From positions 1 through 64,000 of the forward strand of contig NZ_JAAEDL010000005.1 of assembly GCF_018129005.1 (NCBI RefSeq): DNA of 64,000 bases, read 5' to 3'. Numbering within the stretch: the first letter of the stretch is position 1; each line of letters starts with the position of its first letter. Below are positions 62,730-64,000 of this stretch, one piece after another. A program made the position numbers and the translations under genes. The notes beneath the pieces were generated by a model, which searched no databases, was not told the origin of the DNA, and was given only the letters and a program-made list of their open reading frames with translations. Source of the DNA: Neoroseomonas eburnea (GTDB lineage: Bacteria > Pseudomonadota > Alphaproteobacteria > Acetobacterales > Acetobacteraceae).

Positions 62730-62924
62730 GCGATACGGCGCTCGGCGACCGAGGCCAGGCTCTGATCGCCGGCGGGGCGTCGCGCAGGTCGGCGACGCCA
62801 TGGTCGGTGTTCCGGCCCTTCAGCACCAAGGCGGGCGACGCACTGCTCAACCTTGAGCGGTGGATTGCGCGCGGCGCCGACTCATCGGGTTGCCTCCGGC
62901 TATCGGCATCATTACCAGTATGTC

Positions 62925-63428
62925 ATGCGAATCGCTCTCATGCTTCCCGCGCTCGCCGCCTTGTTCGTTGTTCCTGCGCTGGCTCAGGAATGGCCCAGGC
63001 GCCTGGGCGAGTTCGGTGCCTGGACGGCGGCGGTCCATAGCGAGCGTGGGCAGAAGATGTGCTTCGCCTTCACGCGCGCGCAGCGCATGAGCCACCCGCG
63101 CAGCGAGGTCGTGCTCAGCGTCACGCACCGCGCCCGGATGCGCGATCAGGTGGCGATCGCCTCGGGCTACACCTATCCGCGCAATGCCGCCGTCTCCGTC
63201 GCTGTCGGCCGGACGCAGCTCCCGTTCTTCACCGAAGACGGCGCCGCCTATGCCCGCGACGGACGAAGGGCCGTGGCGGCGTTTCGCGGCGGATCCGAGG
63301 CCGTGGCGCGCGGCCCTCGCGCGGCGGGGCGGCGCGGCACCGTGACGGACAGCTTCAGCCTGCGCGGGTTCAGCGCCGCCTACGCTGCGATCAGCCGCGA
63401 ATGCCCTCCGCGACGCCGCGGGCGCTGA
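62925..63428 (+). CDS. IalB-like (invasion-associated locus B family) secreted protein
   Basis: This 167-residue protein has a Sec signal (MLPALAALFVVPALAQEW). The IalB-type core follows: WTAAVHSERGQKMCFAFTRAQ, VVLSVTHRARMRDQVAIASGYTYP, PFFTEDGAAYARDGRRAVAAFR and a GTVTDSFSLRGFSAAYAAISREC ending. The two cysteines (CFAF and the terminal REC) are placed to bond. The family is widespread in alphaproteobacteria, outside pathogens too. ATG 62925 gives the signal peptide; upstream in-frame codons do not. Confidence 0.8.
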   Translation: MRIALMLPALAALFVVPALAQEWPRRLGEFGAWTAAVHSERGQKMCFAFTRAQRMSHPRSEVVLSVTHRARMRDQVAIASGYTYPRNAAVSVAVGRTQLPFFTEDGAAYARDGRRAVAAFRGGSEAVARGPRAAGRRGTVTDSFSLRGFSAAYAAISRECPPRRRGR

Positions 63429-63846
63429 AGCGGATTCCGGCCAGGTGGGACTGTTCAATCGCGGGAAGATGATCGCGACGACAGGAGCCCGGAGTGATTG
63501 CGGCGGGCCGACGCGACGGGAAACCGTCGCCGGGGCGGCGATCTCCTCGCCGCAGTATGGCCACGACCTGCTGAAGCCGATCGCCTAGGATCCTGGCCTG
63601 TCGCGCCAGTGCATGGAGCGCGCGGGCCGGCGCTGCCCGCCCGGCGGTCCGACCTCCTGACGTGCGCCGCGCAATGGGCGGCCCGCCGGGCGGGAGCCCG
63701 GTGCGGCCTGCGGCGGTGCCGATCGCGTGGCGGGCAGAGGATCGCCACCCTTCCGCCTTCGGGGCTGGTCGCCATGGATGCCATCGAGCGTCGACGATGT
63801 GGTATTCTTGTACGAACATGAAGATTGTTCTGTTCCGGTGGACCCG
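63429..63846. other. 418-bp stretch without a convincing gene
   Basis: Six frames contain only short open stretches of mixed composition, and none has a family pattern with a ribosome-binding site. The final 60 bp are AT-richer (TATTCTTGTACGAACATG), as expected for the promoter of the following regulator gene. Confidence 0.5.
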
Positions 63847-64000
63847 ATGACCATGGTGCGACGCCCGCGAGCGACCCGCCTTCCCTCGGCCCCGGCGGCC
63901 ATGGCCGATGCGGCGCAGTTGCTGGCCGGCAGCCAGCCGCGCTACGCGACGGTCGCGATGGCGCTGGCCGCCGAGATCCTCGACGGCAGGCGTCCGGTCG
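63847..64000 (+). CDS. GntR-family transcriptional regulator, N-terminal part (runs off the window)
   Basis: The frame from ATG 63847 stays open to the window edge (51 codons). It ends QPRYATVAMALAAEILDGRRPV, matching the first helix of the GntR winged helix, where the usual consensus continues with P-x-G-x-x-L-P-S/T-E. A Ala-rich leader precedes it; ATG 63853 is an alternative start. The effector domain lies outside the window, so subfamily and target are unknown. Confidence 0.6.
   Translation, partial: MTMVRRPRATRLPSAPAAMADAAQLLAGSQPRYATVAMALAAEILDGRRPV

Noticed and set aside
63391-63819. 142-codon open frame on the minus strand
   Set aside because: Its composition is Arg/Pro-rich, it overlaps the IalB-like gene end, and it has no ribosome-binding site or family pattern.

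Overview
The window is high-GC DNA (about 70 % by eye). Gene content points to an alphaproteobacterium, most likely Acetobacteraceae (Roseomonas-like): Bug-type tricarboxylate binding proteins, an rluD-rpoH pair, a CreD/two-component locus, an IalB-like secreted protein and IS66/IS3 elements of the kind common in that family. The assignment is inference from content; there is no 16S gene.

Region 1 (1-4.3 kb) is a copper/cytochrome-oxidase supply island hit by two insertion sequences. An IS3-family end (1-90) cuts off ynfA. A complete 2,519-bp IS66 element (445-2963), with 13-bp terminal repeats and an exact 8-bp target duplication, splits a DUF2946-like gene. Intact PCu(A)C copper chaperone and SCO genes follow.

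Region 2 (4.4-17.4 kb) is metabolic. It holds two M20 deacylases, an M28 peptidase, a GMC oxidoreductase, three extracytoplasmic solute-binding proteins with no permease beside them, a glutathione transferase, an ArsC/YffB-like protein, and a VOC/DUF1428/SRPBCC operon behind an operator-like dyad.

Region 3 (17.4-53.5 kb) is the notable part: a locus for an extracellular contractile injection system (phage-tail-like particle). The plus-strand operon encodes sheath, tube, a zinc-ribbon protein, a DUF4255 cap-like protein, an AAA+ ATPase, three tandem DUF4157 putative effectors, a LysM/tube adaptor pair, hub, spike, gp25, two large baseplate J-like proteins, a tail-protein-I-like protein and a DUF6519/beta-helix fibre. 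No capsid, portal, terminase or T6SS membrane-complex genes are present. A divergent minus-strand block carries a subtilisin-gluzincin double protease, a metallo-beta-lactamase-fold hydrolase, a three-domain cell-wall-hydrolase-like protein and two lipoproteins. These may serve release, processing or cargo, but that is inferred from position only.

Region 4 (53.6-64 kb) is core chromosome: rluD and rpoH, a small membrane protein gene that overlaps rluD head to head, tRNA-Glu(CTC), a two-gene prophage scrap, an MFS transporter preceded by an 8-bp-periodic operator-like array, creD divergent from a response regulator/histidine kinase pair, an IalB-like gene, and the start of a GntR-type regulator running off the edge.
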